From contig CBDUZS010000004.1 of assembly GCA_965371785.1 (NCBI GenBank), positions 1 to 64,000 on the forward strand: DNA of 64,000 bases. The letters run 5' to 3'. A program made the position numbers and the translations under genes. Below, piece by piece: positions 32,581-41,580 of this stretch. Within the stretch, counting starts at the first letter, position 1, and each line of letters begins with the position of its first letter. Under the pieces are notes generated by a model. That model searched no databases. It saw nothing but the letters and a program-made list of their open reading frames with translations, and was not told the DNA's origin. Source of the stretch: CBDUZS01 sp965371785 (GTDB lineage: Bacteria; Fermentibacterota; Fermentibacteria; Fermentibacterales; JCC-6).

Positions 32581-34047
32581 CTACTGGTGTACGGCATCGG
32601 TAACATCCATTGCTTCTGCCAGATTGCTCCATCTTCCCGTATTCAGAAAGATGTTCATGGCTTTCGCAGCCGTTCGCCCATGACCCATTGCCAGGATCAC
32701 CGTGGCTGCTCCAAGGACTATGTCTCCTCCCGCAAACACTCCTCTTACGGATGTCTGTCCGGTTTCCTCGTTAATGATAATCCCGCCCCACCTCGTAACC
32801 TCCAGCTCGGGGAATACACTGGGGACAAGAGGGTTGGGGCTGTTGCCGATTGCGACCAGAACCGCATCCGTTTCGAGAATGTACTCGGAGCCCTCAATGG
32901 GAATCGGTCTTCTCCTGCCGGAGGAATCCGGTTCACCGAGTTCCATTCGAATGACTTCCATGCTCTTGACCCAGCCTGAGTCATCACCGATGAGCCGAAC
33001 AGGATTGTTCAGGAGGTGGAACTCGATGCCCTCTTCCCGGGCATGGTGGATCTCCTCGAGCCTTGCAGGCATCTGTTCCTCCGCCCTCCTGTACACGATC
33101 AGCGAATGCTCTGCTCCAAGCCTGAGAGCTGTTCTGGCGCAGTCCATCGCCACGTTGCCGCCACCGACGGTTACTACCTTTTTCGCTCGGAAGATGGGAG
33201 TGTCAGCGCGTGGAAACTCGTAAGCCTTCATGAGGTTCGCCCTGGTGAGGTACTCGTTGGCGGAGTACACTCCGAGAAGGTTCTCTCCAGGGACCTTCAT
33301 GAACCTCGGAAGGCCCGCTCCCGTTGCGATGAAAACGGAATCGAATTGATCGATGAACACATCCATCGGCGTTGTCATGCCTACAACGAAGTTGTACCTG
33401 AATTTGACACCGAGGCTCTCGAGGTAGTCGACTTCCTTCTGCACAATGGCCTTGGGAAGCCTGAACTCCGGGATGCCGTACACCAGCACGCCGCCAGCCT
33501 TGTGGAGAGCCTCGAAAACGGTAACCTCGTGACCGTTCTTCACGAGATCTCCCGCAACGGTCAGACCCGCAGGACCCGAACCGACAACCGCCACTGTCCT
33601 GCCGGTAGGTTTTGCCGGCTCGGGCAGCTCGAATCTGTTCTGCTCCCTTTCCCAGTCGGCGAGAAATCTTTCCAGTTTTCCTATCATCACCGAATCGCAG
33701 GGATTCTTTCTAGCCTTTCCGACCGTGCAGGTAAGCTGGCACTGTTCCTCCTGGGGGCAAACTCTACCGCAAACTGCCGGCAGCAGATTCCCGTCCTTGA
33801 GGATGCGGACACCCTTCTGGAAGTCTCCCTCTTCGATCGCTCCGATGAACCCCGGGATGTCGATCCTTACCGGGCAGCCATCGACACAGAACGGAATCTT
33901 GCATTGAAGGCACCTCTTTGCCTCCTGTATCGCCATTTCAGGGGTGTAGCCGAGAGGCACTTCCTTTACATTCTTCACCCTGTCCTCTGGAGCCTGTTCC
34001 GGCATGTCTACGGGTGGAATTGCGAGCCTTTCCTTTGCGCTCAGCAT
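32581..34047 (-). CDS. nfnB: NfnB / GltD-type large subunit of NADH-dependent ferredoxin:NADP+ oxidoreductase
   Basis: This 488-residue protein has the GltD/NfnB layout. An N-terminal double [4Fe-4S] domain (CLQCKIPFCVDGCPV, CGRVCPQEEQCQLTC) precedes an FAD Rossmann motif (VVGSGPAGLTVAGDL) and an NADPH motif (TVGGGNVAMDCARTA), then GVFAGGDIVLGAATVI near the end. Adjacent nfnA makes Nfn much more likely than glutamate synthase, whose large subunit is absent. Nfn catalyses reversible electron bifurcation between NADPH, NADH and ferredoxin in the cytoplasm. The ATG has GGAGGTGATC upstream, and the start overlaps nfnA by 7 bases. Confidence 0.93.
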   Translation of the reverse strand: MLSAKERLAIPPVDMPEQAPEDRVKNVKEVPLGYTPEMAIQEAKRCLQCKIPFCVDGCPVRIDIPGFIGAIEEGDFQKGVRILKDGNLLPAVCGRVCPQEEQCQLTCTVGKARKNPCDSVMIGKLERFLADWEREQNRFELPEPAKPTGRTVAVVGSGPAGLTVAGDLVKNGHEVTVFEALHKAGGVLVYGIPEFRLPKAIVQKEVDYLESLGVKFRYNFVVGMTTPMDVFIDQFDSVFIATGAGLPRFMKVPGENLLGVYSANEYLTRANLMKAYEFPRADTPIFRAKKVVTVGGGNVAMDCARTALRLGAEHSLIVYRRAEEQMPARLEEIHHAREEGIEFHLLNNPVRLIGDDSGWVKSMEVIRMELGEPDSSGRRRPIPIEGSEYILETDAVLVAIGNSPNPLVPSVFPELEVTRWGGIIINEETGQTSVRGVFAGGDIVLGAATVILAMGHGRTAAKAMNIFLNTGRWSNLAEAMDVTDAVHQ

Positions 34048-34901
34048 CCCTGATCACCTCCCTCGTTACACTTGCAGCCGCTTCGCGAGTAGTGATCCAT
34101 GGCCTGTGATTCATGCTCGATGTATGAACTGAGCCTCAGTGTAAGCTCGTCGAAATCGACTCCGTGTCCGTCGAATTCAGGGCCGTCTACGCATGCGAAT
34201 TTCGTCTCGCCGTTGACCGTGACGCGGCAGCAGCCGCACATGCCGGTACCGTCTATCATTATCGGGTTCAGGCTCACTACCGTAGGGATACCGAGCTCCT
34301 TGGTGAGCAGACTTACGAATTTCATCATAACCGGGGGACCTATGGCAAACACCTGATGAATCTTCTCGCCCCGGTCCGAGACCATCTGGATTGCATCCGT
34401 GACAAGCCCCTTCATTCCGTAGCTTCCATCATCAGTGGTGATAATCACTTCGTCGCTGACACCAGTCATCTCCTCTTCGAGGATAAGGAGATTCCGGGAA
34501 CGGGCGCCGAGAATGCTGATAATCCTGTTGCCTGCCTCCTTGAGAGCCTTCGTTATCGGGTACAGGGGAGCGTTGCCGATACCGCCTCCCACGCACAGAA
34601 CGGTACCTACCTTCTCGATATGTGTTGCTTTGCCCAGAGGTCCGGTAACATCGGGTATGGAATCACCCTCTTCGAGCCTGGACATCTGAACGGTGCTCTT
34701 CCCGACAGCCTGCACTACGAGCGTTATCGTTCCCTCATCGGGATCCGAATCAGCGATGGTGAGCGGGATTCGTTCCCCTTCTTCACATATTCTCACGATA
34801 ACGAACTGACCCGGTTTTCTGTACCTGGCGACTTCAGGCGCGGTTATCCTGTACCTGTGGATATCCGGTCCGAGTATTTCCTTGGATACGATCACATGCA
34901 T
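34041..34901 (-). CDS. nfnA: NfnA, FAD/[2Fe-2S] small subunit
   Basis: About 286 residues of ferredoxin-NADP reductase fold: FAD domain (YRKPGQFVIVRI), NAD domain (VLCVGGGIGNAPLYPITKAL, FAIGPPVMMKFV) and a [2Fe-2S] motif (GMCGCCRVTVNGETKFACVD). It is the NADH-binding half of NfnAB. ATG 34901 (MHVIVSKEI) has GGGAGGTG eight bases upstream and is preferred to GTG 34919. It is the first gene of the minus-strand redox operon, preceded by a leader with an intrinsic-terminator-like hairpin. Confidence 0.93.
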   Translation of the reverse strand: MHVIVSKEILGPDIHRYRITAPEVARYRKPGQFVIVRICEEGERIPLTIADSDPDEGTITLVVQAVGKSTVQMSRLEEGDSIPDVTGPLGKATHIEKVGTVLCVGGGIGNAPLYPITKALKEAGNRIISILGARSRNLLILEEEMTGVSDEVIITTDDGSYGMKGLVTDAIQMVSDRGEKIHQVFAIGPPVMMKFVSLLTKELGIPTVVSLNPIMIDGTGMCGCCRVTVNGETKFACVDGPEFDGHGVDFDELTLRLSSYIEHESQAMDHYSRSGCKCNEGGDQGC

Positions 34902-34968
34902 ATCTGGGGCACCTCCCACAATGATGAATCACCGATCTTTCTCCGGTCGAGTGCGGGCTGGAAACAGA

Positions 34969-34990
34969 AAAAGACCGGCTACGGTCTTTT
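34969..34990 (-). terminator. Intrinsic-terminator-like hairpin in the nfnA leader (possible attenuator)
   Basis: On the minus strand AAAAGACCG (34990-34982) pairs with CGGTCTTTT (34977-34969) around a 4-base loop and runs into a T-rich stretch. It lies about 68 bases before the nfnA start, downstream of the candidate promoter, so it would act inside the leader. It would also work on the plus strand. Confidence 0.6.
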
Positions 34991-35010
34991 CAGGGGATAA
35001 TCAGTGTATG

Positions 35011-35039
35011 TAAATATCGAACAGGATCTCCTCCGTAAA
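35011..35039 (-). promoter_or_regulatory. Weak candidate promoter for the nfn operon
   Basis: Minus-strand TTTACG (35039-35034), a 17-base spacer and TATTTA (35016-35011) are in an AT-rich gap, upstream of the hairpin. Both boxes match the consensus only partly. Apart from these two elements and the gene remnant at 35068, the 346 bases between nfnA and the next gene hold nothing else I can identify. Confidence 0.3.
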
Positions 35040-35067
35040 CGTTCATTAAAAGATGCGATTCGCCTTC

Positions 35068-35158
35068 TCATTCCGTCTGCTCGAAACCAGCCGATCGCTT
35101 AAGCATAACTCCTTTACCCGATCTTCCGTCAATCATCACTTTCACCGGATATTCGAGC
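35068..35158 (-). pseudogene. C-terminal remnant of a PPDK-type ATP-grasp paralog
   Basis: These 91 bases repeat, without gaps, the last codons and stop of the gene at 38365-41346. The minus-strand translation EYPVKVMIDGRSGKGVMLKR ends in AGFEQTE and a stop, against DLERIE in the intact copy. The 44 bases at 35115-35158 are identical to 38412-38455; the remainder has diverged to roughly 80% identity. Similarity stops abruptly at 35158. No start or body of such a gene remains. Confidence 0.75.
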
Positions 35159-35265
35159 ATGAACGGATCTGCTTCGAGGATGGCTGTCTCTTGACCCGCC
35201 AGCGCCGTCGGGGCATCTACAGAGAGCGGCACCAGATCCTCACACACCATCCGGAAGGATCGATA

Positions 35266-38265
35266 TTGAGGGACAGGAATCTCGACCGCATAGCAGGCAA
35301 GCGGGGAACCGACCCGATACCCCTCTACTCGCTAATGTCCAGAAGGGTGGGACGCATCCTGCTCGTATCCAGCCTGTACGACTCGTTCACCCTGGAGGAG
35401 GACGGCAGATTCACTGAAATCCTCTTCTCAGAGTACCTCTCACTCAACCTCCGCTATGCCCCCAGGGTTACCAGGGTCTCCACAGCCGAGGAGGCACTGG
35501 AACTTATTGGGAAGGAATTGTTCGACCTGGTCATCTCCATGGTAAGAGTGGGGTCCATGAAGATCGAGCAGTTCAGCAGGGCGATCAAGGAGCTATGCCC
35601 GACCCTTCCCATTGTCGTGCTTGCGTACACTGCCAGGGACCTGGAGGTTCTCAGGGAGGCCGGAAGGCTGGAGTCCGTCGACAAAGCCTTCACCTGGCAG
35701 GGTGATGTCATGCTCTTCCTAGCCATTGTCAAATTGGTTGAGGACAGGCTTAACGTTGAGCATGACTCGGAGATAGCAGGTGTGAAGTGTATCATCCTCG
35801 TCGAGGATTCCATCAGGTTCTGCTCCTCTTACATCCCCATGCTCTACACGGAGCTGATGGAGCAGACCCAGATACTCATGACCGATGGCGTTAACAATAT
35901 GCAGAAGCTCATGCGCATGAGGGCACGCCCGAAAATTCTCCATGCAGAGACCTACGAACAGGCGCTGGACCTCTACCAGAGGTTCTCGAAGCATATCCTC
36001 GGCGTCATCCTTGACACCAGGTTCGAGCGGGAAGGAGCTGAGGATCCACATGCAGGCTTCGCCCTGGCCCGGGAGATAAGGATCGAGGACCCTGAATGTC
36101 CAATCCTCTTCCAGTCAACGGAAGAGGAGAACAGGACCGAAGCCCACAGGATGAATGCCGCCTTCATCGATAAGAACTCCCCTACGCTCCTGGCCGATCT
36201 GAGAGAGTTCATGAGGAGCTACCTCGGGTTCGGAGACTTCTTGTTCAGGAGCCCGGACGGCAGGGAGGAAGCCAGGGCAGCAGACATGAGGAGCCTGTAT
36301 CACGCGGTCAGAGAGATCTCAGACGATAGTCTCCTTTACCATGCCAGAAGGAATGACTTTTCCACATGGTTGATGGCAAGGACCGAGTTTGACCTGGCAC
36401 ATGCGCTGAAGCCTCAGAAGGTGGAGGACTTCAAGTCGGTGGCCGACCTCAGGAACTACCTCCTCTCATCCCTGAAGGTCTGGAGGGAGAAGCACAGGGC
36501 AGGACAGGTGGAGGAGTTCTCGAATGAATCCTTCGATCTGGACACGGAGTTCGTGAAAATAGGCTCCGGGTCCCTTGGGGGGAAGGGCAGGGGGCTTGCC
36601 TTCGTGAACGCTCTGCTGAATGACTACCTCATCGACGAGAGGTTCCCGGACGTGAGCATCTCCATCCCTCCCACGGCTGTGATCGCCACTGATGTATTCG
36701 ATAGCTTCATGGAAACGTCAGGATTGAAGGAGCTGGTTTTCGACCAGACCCTCGAAGAGAAGCTGAGCCCGTCAGGACGCGATTCCAGGGTGGCATCGGC
36801 CTTTGTCGAGACAGACCTTCCCGCCAAGGTCGTCAGGATACTCAAGGTGTTTCTGGAGAACGTCACCTATCCCATTGCAGTGCGCTCCTCCAGCCTCCTC
36901 GAAGATTCACCGGCTCAGCCTTTTGCCGGCATCTACAGCACGTACATGCTCCCGAACAACAGCTCCGATATAGCGGTGAGGCTGCACCAGCTCTGCGATG
37001 CAGTCAAGCTCGTTTACGCTTCAACCTTTTACTCCGATTCGGTCTCCTACATCGAGACAACTCCCAACAGGCTCGAAGAAGAGAGGATGGCGGTCGTCAT
37101 ACAGCAAGTCGTGGGTCAGGAGCACGGTGAAAGTTTCTATCCGAACCTGGCCGGTGTCGCGAGGTCATACAACTTCTATCCGCTGGAGGGCATGACGGAG
37201 GAAGACGGTGTAGTCTCCGTGGTCCTGGGGCTCGGCGGGACTGTAGTAGAGGGAGGGAAGTGCATCCGCTTCTCCCCCGCAGCACCTAAGAGGCTCTACC
37301 AGTTCTCGTCGACTGATGAATTCCTGAGGAACTCCCAGAGAGATTTCCTGGCTCTGAACCTCGGCGGGATCTCCGGAGAGCCAACCGTCAACCCGGGGGA
37401 TGACCCGCACCTGGAGAAGCTTGACCTTGAACGTGCTCAGAAGGATGGCACACTTCTGCCTGTGGGCTCCGTATACTCGACAGACAACGACATGATAATC
37501 GACGGCACCTACCGTCCAGGGGTCAAGCTGGTGACCATGGCGGGCGTACTGAAGGGAGACAGCTTCCCCCTCGCCCCAGTGCTGGGGTTCCTGCTGAAGA
37601 TGGGAAAGGCGGCGTTCTCCTGTGAAGTGGAGATCGAGTTTGCCGTGAACCTCCCGCAAGGCAGTGGCAGCGGAAGGGGGGACTTCGGCTTCCTGCAGAT
37701 ACGACCGATGGGATTCAGCACCGAGATGGGTCCCGATCTCTCAGAAGTGGATACCTCCAGAGCCATCTGCGTCTCGCACAACGTCTTGGGCTACGGCGCG
37801 GTGGAGGGTATCAGGGACATCATCTACGTACCCGGTGAGAGCTTCCCGAGGAGCATGTCCCTGAAGGTGGCTGGAGAGATCGAGCAGATCAACCGTATGC
37901 TGAAGAAGCTTGATCGGCATTCCCTGCTCATCGGTCCCGGCAGGTGGGGTAGTACCGACAGCTGGCTCGGCATTCCAGTGAAATGGTCCCAGATATCCAC
38001 GGTGAGGTGCTTTGTCGAGACGCCCCTCGAGGACATGGACGTGATACCCTCCCAGGGCTCTCATTTCTTCCAGAACATCACGTCTCTCGGCCTCGGCTAT
38101 TTCACAGTCTCGAGGTCCGAAGTCAACCTCCTCGACACCAGATGGCTGAGTTCCATCGATGCGGTTTTCTCCACAGAACATGTGAGACACATCAGGCTCG
38201 ATAAACCTCTGGAGATACTGATGGACCGCAAGGTCAGGATGGGCGTTATACTGGAGGGAATATGA
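35266..38265 (+). CDS. Receiver-like + PPDK/PEP-synthase N-terminal (ATP-grasp) protein
   Basis: This protein of about 999 residues has two receiver-like domains (LLVSSLYDSF start with DLVISMVRVG; then CIILVEDSI with LGVILDTRFE). A PPDK/PEP-synthase-type ATP-grasp half follows (GSGSLGGKGRGLAFVNAL, AVRSSSLLEDSPAQPFAGIY). The C-terminal part has the family motifs LIGPGRWGST and SQGSHFFQN. It has neither the phospho-His swivelling domain (TSHxAI type) nor the PEP-binding barrel, so it is not a complete PEP synthase. Start TTG 35266 has GGAAGG eight bases upstream and gives an N-terminus like its paralog's. It converges on that paralog, with 99 bases between them. Confidence 0.8.
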   Translation: MRDRNLDRIAGKRGTDPIPLYSLMSRRVGRILLVSSLYDSFTLEEDGRFTEILFSEYLSLNLRYAPRVTRVSTAEEALELIGKELFDLVISMVRVGSMKIEQFSRAIKELCPTLPIVVLAYTARDLEVLREAGRLESVDKAFTWQGDVMLFLAIVKLVEDRLNVEHDSEIAGVKCIILVEDSIRFCSSYIPMLYTELMEQTQILMTDGVNNMQKLMRMRARPKILHAETYEQALDLYQRFSKHILGVILDTRFEREGAEDPHAGFALAREIRIEDPECPILFQSTEEENRTEAHRMNAAFIDKNSPTLLADLREFMRSYLGFGDFLFRSPDGREEARAADMRSLYHAVREISDDSLLYHARRNDFSTWLMARTEFDLAHALKPQKVEDFKSVADLRNYLLSSLKVWREKHRAGQVEEFSNESFDLDTEFVKIGSGSLGGKGRGLAFVNALLNDYLIDERFPDVSISIPPTAVIATDVFDSFMETSGLKELVFDQTLEEKLSPSGRDSRVASAFVETDLPAKVVRILKVFLENVTYPIAVRSSSLLEDSPAQPFAGIYSTYMLPNNSSDIAVRLHQLCDAVKLVYASTFYSDSVSYIETTPNRLEEERMAVVIQQVVGQEHGESFYPNLAGVARSYNFYPLEGMTEEDGVVSVVLGLGGTVVEGGKCIRFSPAAPKRLYQFSSTDEFLRNSQRDFLALNLGGISGEPTVNPGDDPHLEKLDLERAQKDGTLLPVGSVYSTDNDMIIDGTYRPGVKLVTMAGVLKGDSFPLAPVLGFLLKMGKAAFSCEVEIEFAVNLPQGSGSGRGDFGFLQIRPMGFSTEMGPDLSEVDTSRAICVSHNVLGYGAVEGIRDIIYVPGESFPRSMSLKVAGEIEQINRMLKKLDRHSLLIGPGRWGSTDSWLGIPVKWSQISTVRCFVETPLEDMDVIPSQGSHFFQNITSLGLGYFTVSRSEVNLLDTRWLSSIDAVFSTEHVRHIRLDKPLEILMDRKVRMGVILEGI

Positions 38266-38364
38266 TCCCCCCTCCACTCCGTCGCCCCATCCGCTTGCTT
38301 ACCTTCTGCTGAACACTGCCTGTTGCGATTGACATGAGGAGGCTGCTAAAATCAAATGGTCTTT

Positions 38365-41346
38365 TCATTCGATCCGCTCGAGATCAGACGATCTCTTGAG
38401 CATTACTCCTCTACCCGATCTTCCGTCAATCATCACTTTCACCGGATATTCGAGCCTGATGCGGCGCACATATTTCGTTTCCTCCACCGCAGGATTACAA
38501 TCCAGCCAATCCCAGTCGATAGCATTGCCCTCCCGTACATGTGAGACCGAAAAGTAGCCAACTCCGAGTGAGGTCATGTTCTGGAAGAAATGAGAGCCCT
38601 GAGAGGGTTCCACGTTCATATTTGTAAGGCTTACCTCGACAATCGAGGTCGCTCCGCAGATCTGGCTCCAGGTGACCGGTATACCCAGCCAGGAATCCGC
38701 TGATCCCCATCGACCGGGACCTATGAGGATGTAGGGAGTTCCAGCCGAGAACAGGCTGCTGTTCATTCGCGCTATCTCGACTGCGATATCCCGCGTGAGT
38801 GAAGCATCGAATGATTCCGGTCGAACGTAGACTATATCATGAATCGAATCGCTGACTCCGTTTCCGAGAACACTGTCACTCGTGCAGAACACCTGGTCCC
38901 TGTCAACGTCGCCGAGATCGACTTCGACCAGCTGCTCCGCCACGACCATCGGTCTGATCTGGAGAAGGGAGAATGTGGCCGGCAGCGGTTTTCTCCTGCC
39001 GAGTTCGACAGCGAATTCGATCTCTACCGGGCATCCCATCGCATGCTCACCCAGCTTCAGCAGCGTATCCGTAAGAGGGGCAAGCGGAAAGAGCTTGTTC
39101 TTGAGCACGTGGGCAAAGTTGATCACCCTTGGGCCTGCCCGGTTGATGCCGTCAACGATCATGTCGTTATCGGCATCGTACGTGGAGGCAATGTAGTCGA
39201 GTGTCCCATCGGTTTCGGCGGAAGCAAGCTCCCGCGAAACCAGGAACTGATCTTCGTCTTCAATGGATCTGTAGGTCGAATGATCCATGCTAATTGCGTA
39301 GAATTGCCTCTGGGAATCGTTGAGTGCGCTCCTGATCGTACCAAATTGCGGGAGGATTCTGGGATACTTCGGAGTGAACCTGAGGGATACCCCACCGTCA
39401 ACGATTGTCTTCCCGAGCCCCAGGGCAACGTTTACAACTCCATCTTCGGGGTCAGCAGAACCTGTAGGATAGAAATTATACGAACGCCCCACTCCGGAGA
39501 AGTGCGGGTAGAATCCGCCGGGGAATTCGGATCCTGCCACTTCCTGTATCAGTATGGCCATCTTCTCCTCCTCGATCCTGTGATTCGTCGCCTCGATGTA
39601 GGATCGAGCAGCATGAAAGAAAGTGGATGCGTATACGAATTTAATCGAGGCTGCCAGATCGTTGAACCTCTTGTCGAAGGATATCGAATTATTAGGCAGC
39701 ATCTTCGTGGTATAAATACCAGCAAATGGTTGACATAGCGCATCTTCCAGAAGACTGGAAGATCTAACGGCAAGAGGTGTTCTCACCTCACCCAGGAAAT
39801 CTCTCAGATCTCCCAGAATGACCGGGGGAAGATCTGCATTCAGAAACTGCCGAATTATGGAAAGATCTCGAGACGCATCCACAGCGAAACTGAGAAGGTC
39901 GTTCTGCATGATGAACTTGTCGAAGATATCGCTCGTTAGCACCAGTGTGCGTGGAATGGTCACTGTCACATCCCTGAAACGACTTCCGTCGAAATTCAGG
40001 GCGAGTACGCGATCCAGGAATGCAAGGCCACGTCCCTTCCCTCCGATGGAGCCTCTGCCGATTCTGCTGAACTGGGCATACTCCCGGTAGAATGTTCTAC
40101 TGTAGGGAACGATCCTGCCCCTGTAGCTCTCCCTGCGGTATTCCCGGACAATACGGCTTGCTTCCCTGCGCAGTTCATCCCCGGCTGCACCGGAATCCTC
40201 TGTAAGGATATCCAGCCTGTCCGCTAGTTCGAGCTCCGTGTGTGATCTGAGCCATCTCGTCATCTCTCCGGAACGGAGAGTAGAGGATACCGCATTCCCC
40301 GGGAGTTTATCGAGAGCAATACTCAGTGCTTCCAGGTTCGATACGCTGGTGATGCTCCTGCCGGAAGTATCTTTGAAAACAAGGCTTCCAAGACAGAACT
40401 TGCCTGCGAACTGTTCCCCTATATCTCTGAGCAGTGTTGGCGAACTTTTGGAAACGAATCCGGTCCCGAGTTCTTCCGCAATCAGTGAGGCATCCTCCTC
40501 GCTTGACTGTATCGATACCGGCATGCCCGGAAACCTGGCGCGGACGTATTCTATCAGATGGCGTCCCGCATCCGGATCGAGAACACCATCTCTCGGGAAA
40601 CGAAGATCGGTAAAGAGCCCCAGGAGGTGTTTCCCATAATTGTCTACAAGCTGGATGGCTTCTTCGTAACAGGTGGCGAGAAGAAGTTTTGGCCTGGCCA
40701 TTGCTCTCAATCTCCTGGAGGAATAGGAGACGTGCCCCTTCACTATCTCGCTTGTCTTGTCCCGTATCATCCCCAGCAGGCGGTGAATGTATCTCGAGTA
40801 GAAGAGGACGTTGTCCTCGACGAGAAGAAGGCTCAGGACACCACCCTGGCCGCTGTCGTGTGCAGCGTTCTTCATATCCTCTGCGAGCTGGATGATTCCG
40901 AGCAGAACTTCGCCATCGCCCTGCCAGAGGAAGACCCAGTCTACGGCATTGGTGTGATCCAGTGTCATGAACCTCTGCAGCTCGTACGTGTTGTAGGCAA
41001 GAACGGCAACGGGTGTGTCCGGTTTGAGTTCCTTCACCTTCCTGCCGAGAGTCACAGAATCCATACCCTCTATCTGCATCATGCACACGACCAGATCGAA
41101 TGGCTCACTCTCCAGCATCTCGAGAGCCTTCTCTCCCCCGGATACCTGGCTGATCGACGGGAAGTACCCCATCTCGTTTCTGCTGTACCACTGGGCGAGG
41201 AGATCGTTGAGTCGCCCATCCTCCTCGAGCATGAAGAAGTCGTACAGGCTGGAGACGAAGAGCACTTTTCTCACCTTGAACGGCATGAGCTGATGCAGCC
41301 TCGAGACGAATCTGCTGTCCAGCTGGAGGGAATCTGCCCCTGGCAC
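38365..41346 (-). CDS. Receiver-like + PPDK/PEP-synthase N-terminal (ATP-grasp) protein, paralog
   Basis: At 993 residues this is collinear with the product of 35266. Receiver-like domains (VLFVSSLYDFF; DLVVCMMQIEG; LLLVEDNVLF; LGLFTDLRFP) lead into the ATP-grasp half (GRGSIGGKGRGLAFLDRV, AVRSSSLLEDALCQPFAGIY). The same C-terminal motifs (LIGPGRWGSADSWLG, SQGSHFFQNMTSLG) follow. It likewise lacks the His and PEP-binding domains. Acidic positions expected of receivers are only partly kept, so phosphorylation is uncertain. Start GTG 41346 has GGAG upstream. Its 3' end is duplicated at 35068. Confidence 0.8.
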   Translation of the reverse strand: MPGADSLQLDSRFVSRLHQLMPFKVRKVLFVSSLYDFFMLEEDGRLNDLLAQWYSRNEMGYFPSISQVSGGEKALEMLESEPFDLVVCMMQIEGMDSVTLGRKVKELKPDTPVAVLAYNTYELQRFMTLDHTNAVDWVFLWQGDGEVLLGIIQLAEDMKNAAHDSGQGGVLSLLLVEDNVLFYSRYIHRLLGMIRDKTSEIVKGHVSYSSRRLRAMARPKLLLATCYEEAIQLVDNYGKHLLGLFTDLRFPRDGVLDPDAGRHLIEYVRARFPGMPVSIQSSEEDASLIAEELGTGFVSKSSPTLLRDIGEQFAGKFCLGSLVFKDTSGRSITSVSNLEALSIALDKLPGNAVSSTLRSGEMTRWLRSHTELELADRLDILTEDSGAAGDELRREASRIVREYRRESYRGRIVPYSRTFYREYAQFSRIGRGSIGGKGRGLAFLDRVLALNFDGSRFRDVTVTIPRTLVLTSDIFDKFIMQNDLLSFAVDASRDLSIIRQFLNADLPPVILGDLRDFLGEVRTPLAVRSSSLLEDALCQPFAGIYTTKMLPNNSISFDKRFNDLAASIKFVYASTFFHAARSYIEATNHRIEEEKMAILIQEVAGSEFPGGFYPHFSGVGRSYNFYPTGSADPEDGVVNVALGLGKTIVDGGVSLRFTPKYPRILPQFGTIRSALNDSQRQFYAISMDHSTYRSIEDEDQFLVSRELASAETDGTLDYIASTYDADNDMIVDGINRAGPRVINFAHVLKNKLFPLAPLTDTLLKLGEHAMGCPVEIEFAVELGRRKPLPATFSLLQIRPMVVAEQLVEVDLGDVDRDQVFCTSDSVLGNGVSDSIHDIVYVRPESFDASLTRDIAVEIARMNSSLFSAGTPYILIGPGRWGSADSWLGIPVTWSQICGATSIVEVSLTNMNVEPSQGSHFFQNMTSLGVGYFSVSHVREGNAIDWDWLDCNPAVEETKYVRRIRLEYPVKVMIDGRSGRGVMLKRSSDLERIE

Positions 41347-41580
41347 TGTGCTGCTCCATCAAAGGTTCGGGAAATGTCGCGTTCTACTGCAGTCTGAAGC
41401 ATACTGTAAGGCAGGAATTGTGTCATTGCCGCCGACACTCCCTGCCGATGTTCCTGCATGTGAAATCACCAACGTGATATTCACTTGACGAGAGTATGGT
41501 CACTGGAATAGGCTACTGCATCTGTCAGAATATACTGTTGGTTCAACCGTTCACATTCACCAGGAGGAGGTCACGGGTAA
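41347..41580. other. Intergenic region upstream of gdhA
   Basis: This 234-base gap separates divergent genes. TTGACG at 41485-41490 is a fair plus-strand -35, but the bases 17-18 downstream give only a weak -10. GGAGGAGG just before 41581 is a strong ribosome site. I saw no RNA gene or repeat. Confidence 0.35.

Noticed and set aside
32581..34047. Glutamate synthase small subunit
   Set aside because: The large subunit is absent and the adjacent gene is NfnA, so NfnB is the better call.
38356..38544. Plus-strand frame resembling the one at 35053 (both with SSVNHHFHRIFE)
   Set aside because: Both are antisense readings of the duplicated 3' end of the ATP-grasp gene, not a conserved small protein.
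35266..41346. Phosphoenolpyruvate synthase or pyruvate phosphate dikinase
   Set aside because: Only the ATP-grasp part is present; the phospho-His motif and the PEP-binding barrel are missing in all three paralogs.
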